A stretch of 64,000 nt of DNA, from the NCBI RefSeq assembly GCF_011290385.1, contig NZ_CP049785.1, positions 473,018 to 537,017 on the forward strand, read 5' to 3'. The stretch is from Blattabacterium sp. DPU (GTDB lineage: Bacteria; Bacteroidota; Bacteroidia; Flavobacteriales; Blattabacteriaceae). A program made the position numbers and the translations under genes. Under the pieces are notes generated by a model. The model saw only the letters and a list, made by a program, of their open reading frames with translations, made no database searches and was not told the origin of the DNA. Of the stretch, positions 63,052 through 64,000 are shown piece by piece; position 1 is the first letter of the stretch, and each line of letters opens with the position of its first letter.

Positions 63052-64000
63052 ATGTCTAGAAAATTTCCTTTTGGAGTGGCTACTGGTAATCTTGTGAAAG
63101 AAATATTTGAATATGCTAAGGAAAATGTATTTTCCATACCTGCTGTAAATGTAATTGGATCTAATACTATGAATGCTGTTATGGAAACTGCTGCAGAAAT
63201 AAATTCTCCTGTTATTATTCAATTATCTAATGGAGGGGCTATTTTTAATGCGGGAAAAGGATTAAGCAATGATAAACAAAAAGCAGCAATTCAAGGTTCT
63301 ATAGCTTGTGCTATGCATATTCATGAATTGGCCTCATACTATAAAACAACGGTTATTCTTCATACAGATCATTGTTATAAACCTCTTCTTCCATGGATAG
63401 ATGGATTGATAGAAACTAATGAAAAATATTATAAACGTTTTGGAAAAACGTTGTTTAGTTCACATATGTTAGATCTTTCTCAAGAATCTTTAATAGATAA
63501 TATTAATATTTGTGAACAATATTTTTACAGAATGAATAAAAGTAAAATGACTCTTGAAATAGAACTTGGTGTTACGGGAGGAGAAGAAGATGGAATAGAT
63601 AATTCTAATGTAGAAAACAAGAAACTTTATACTCAACCAGAAGAAGTTGGTTATGCTTATGAAAAATTAACTAAAATCAGCAACAATTTTATTATAGCAG
63701 CATCTTTTGGAAATGTACATGGAGTATATAGACCTGGAAATGTTGTACTTTGTCCTGATATTTTGAAGAATACACAAGAATATATACAAAGAAAATTTCA
63801 TACTAATCCTAAACCAGTTTCTTTAGTTTTTCATGGAGGATCAGGGTCTACCGAAAAGGAAATACAAAAAGCTATTAGTTATGGAGTTGTGAAAATGAAT
63901 GTAGATACTGACTTGCAATATGCTTTTGCTTGTGGAGTTCGAGATTATATGAATATAAATAAGGAATATTTAAAAAAACAGATAGGAAATCCAAAAGGAA
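63052..64000 (+). CDS. fbaA: Class II fructose-bisphosphate aldolase (5' part, cut by window edge)
   Basis: This zinc enzyme splits fructose-1,6-bisphosphate in glycolysis and makes it in gluconeogenesis. The frame opens at ATG 63052 and stays open for 316 codons to the window edge. FSIPAVNVIGSNTMNAVME, ILHTDHCY (zinc His region), LELGVTGGEEDG and FHGGSGS are typical of the long FbaA type of about 355 residues. DHAP from GlpD can enter here toward gluconeogenesis. The missing C-terminus is due to the window boundary. Confidence 0.96.
   Translation, partial: MSRKFPFGVATGNLVKEIFEYAKENVFSIPAVNVIGSNTMNAVMETAAEINSPVIIQLSNGGAIFNAGKGLSNDKQKAAIQGSIACAMHIHELASYYKTTVILHTDHCYKPLLPWIDGLIETNEKYYKRFGKTLFSSHMLDLSQESLIDNINICEQYFYRMNKSKMTLEIELGVTGGEEDGIDNSNVENKKLYTQPEEVGYAYEKLTKISNNFIIAASFGNVHGVYRPGNVVLCPDILKNTQEYIQRKFHTNPKPVSLVFHGGSGSTEKEIQKAISYGVVKMNVDTDLQYAFACGVRDYMNINKEYLKKQIGNPKG

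Noticed and set aside
1-64000. CRISPR arrays, insertion sequences, prophage or anti-phage systems
   Set aside because: No regularly spaced repeats, transposase, integrase or phage-like proteins were seen; every large frame has a housekeeping, metabolic or envelope explanation.

Overview
The window is very AT-rich, gene-dense DNA. Its gene set, gene fusions and promoter sequences point to a reduced-genome Bacteroidetes, most likely a Flavobacteriales endosymbiont of the Blattabacterium (cockroach symbiont) type. The indicators are: a fused CcoN-CcoO cytochrome oxidase subunit; a fused E1 alpha/beta ketoacid dehydrogenase; a zinc-ribbon-family protein without its cysteines; a bifunctional HisB; promoter boxes matching the Bacteroidetes -7 consensus TAnnTTTG (TATATTTG occurs upstream of trpE, tRNA-Lys, hisG, rsmA and a DUF151 gene); few Shine-Dalgarno sequences; long poly(A) tracts inside genes; almost no intergenic space; and complete amino-acid operons kept in a small gene set. 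The species call is inference, because no database search was possible.

Layout: 1-8135 (minus strand) holds the cbb3 oxidase cluster (ccoI, ccoS, ccoNO, ccoQ, ccoP) behind gcvH, a glucosaminidase and a putative outer-membrane porin. 8136-8324 is a trp leader with terminator-like hairpins, followed by the complete trpEGDCFBA operon to 14716. 14700-18359 (minus) has yggS, serC, tilS and aroK. A tRNA-Lys (18415-18487) and xth come next. 19269-19440 is a his leader with a promoter, two Met-His-stop mini-ORFs and a strong terminator-like hairpin, followed by the complete hisGDCBHAF(IE) operon to 26615. 26618-28866 (minus) is queE-folD-rsmA. Then come serS and metF (+), pdhB and an unrecognised lipoprotein (-), a DUF151 nuclease-like gene (+), folA (-), valS (+), and TPM-lemA-ndk (-).

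The right part (38928-52087) is a plus-strand block: fused E1, ilvE, argS, ffh, then glpD-glpK-glpF running into thrS-infC-rpmI-rplT. After def and ruvX (-) come dapD, a frameshifted tsaC, cca and nrnA (+). Then a thioredoxin-like protein, a coiled-coil DUF164-type protein and a Nif3 protein (-), lipA (+), an AddA/RecB-like helicase lacking its nuclease end (-), and the start of class II aldolase (+) at the right edge.

Together the genes describe an aerobic, nutrient-provisioning symbiont. It makes Trp, His, Ser and lysine/DAP intermediates de novo, interconverts branched-chain amino acids with their keto acids, can burn glycerol through GlpF/GlpK/GlpD, and respires with a high-affinity cbb3 oxidase. 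No CRISPR array, insertion sequence, phage gene or defence system was found. The most unusual signals are regulatory (trp and his leaders, back-to-back divergent promoters) and degenerative (tsaC broken at an 11-A tract, ThrRS without an editing domain, helicase without a nuclease). No stretch over 300 bases lacks a gene.
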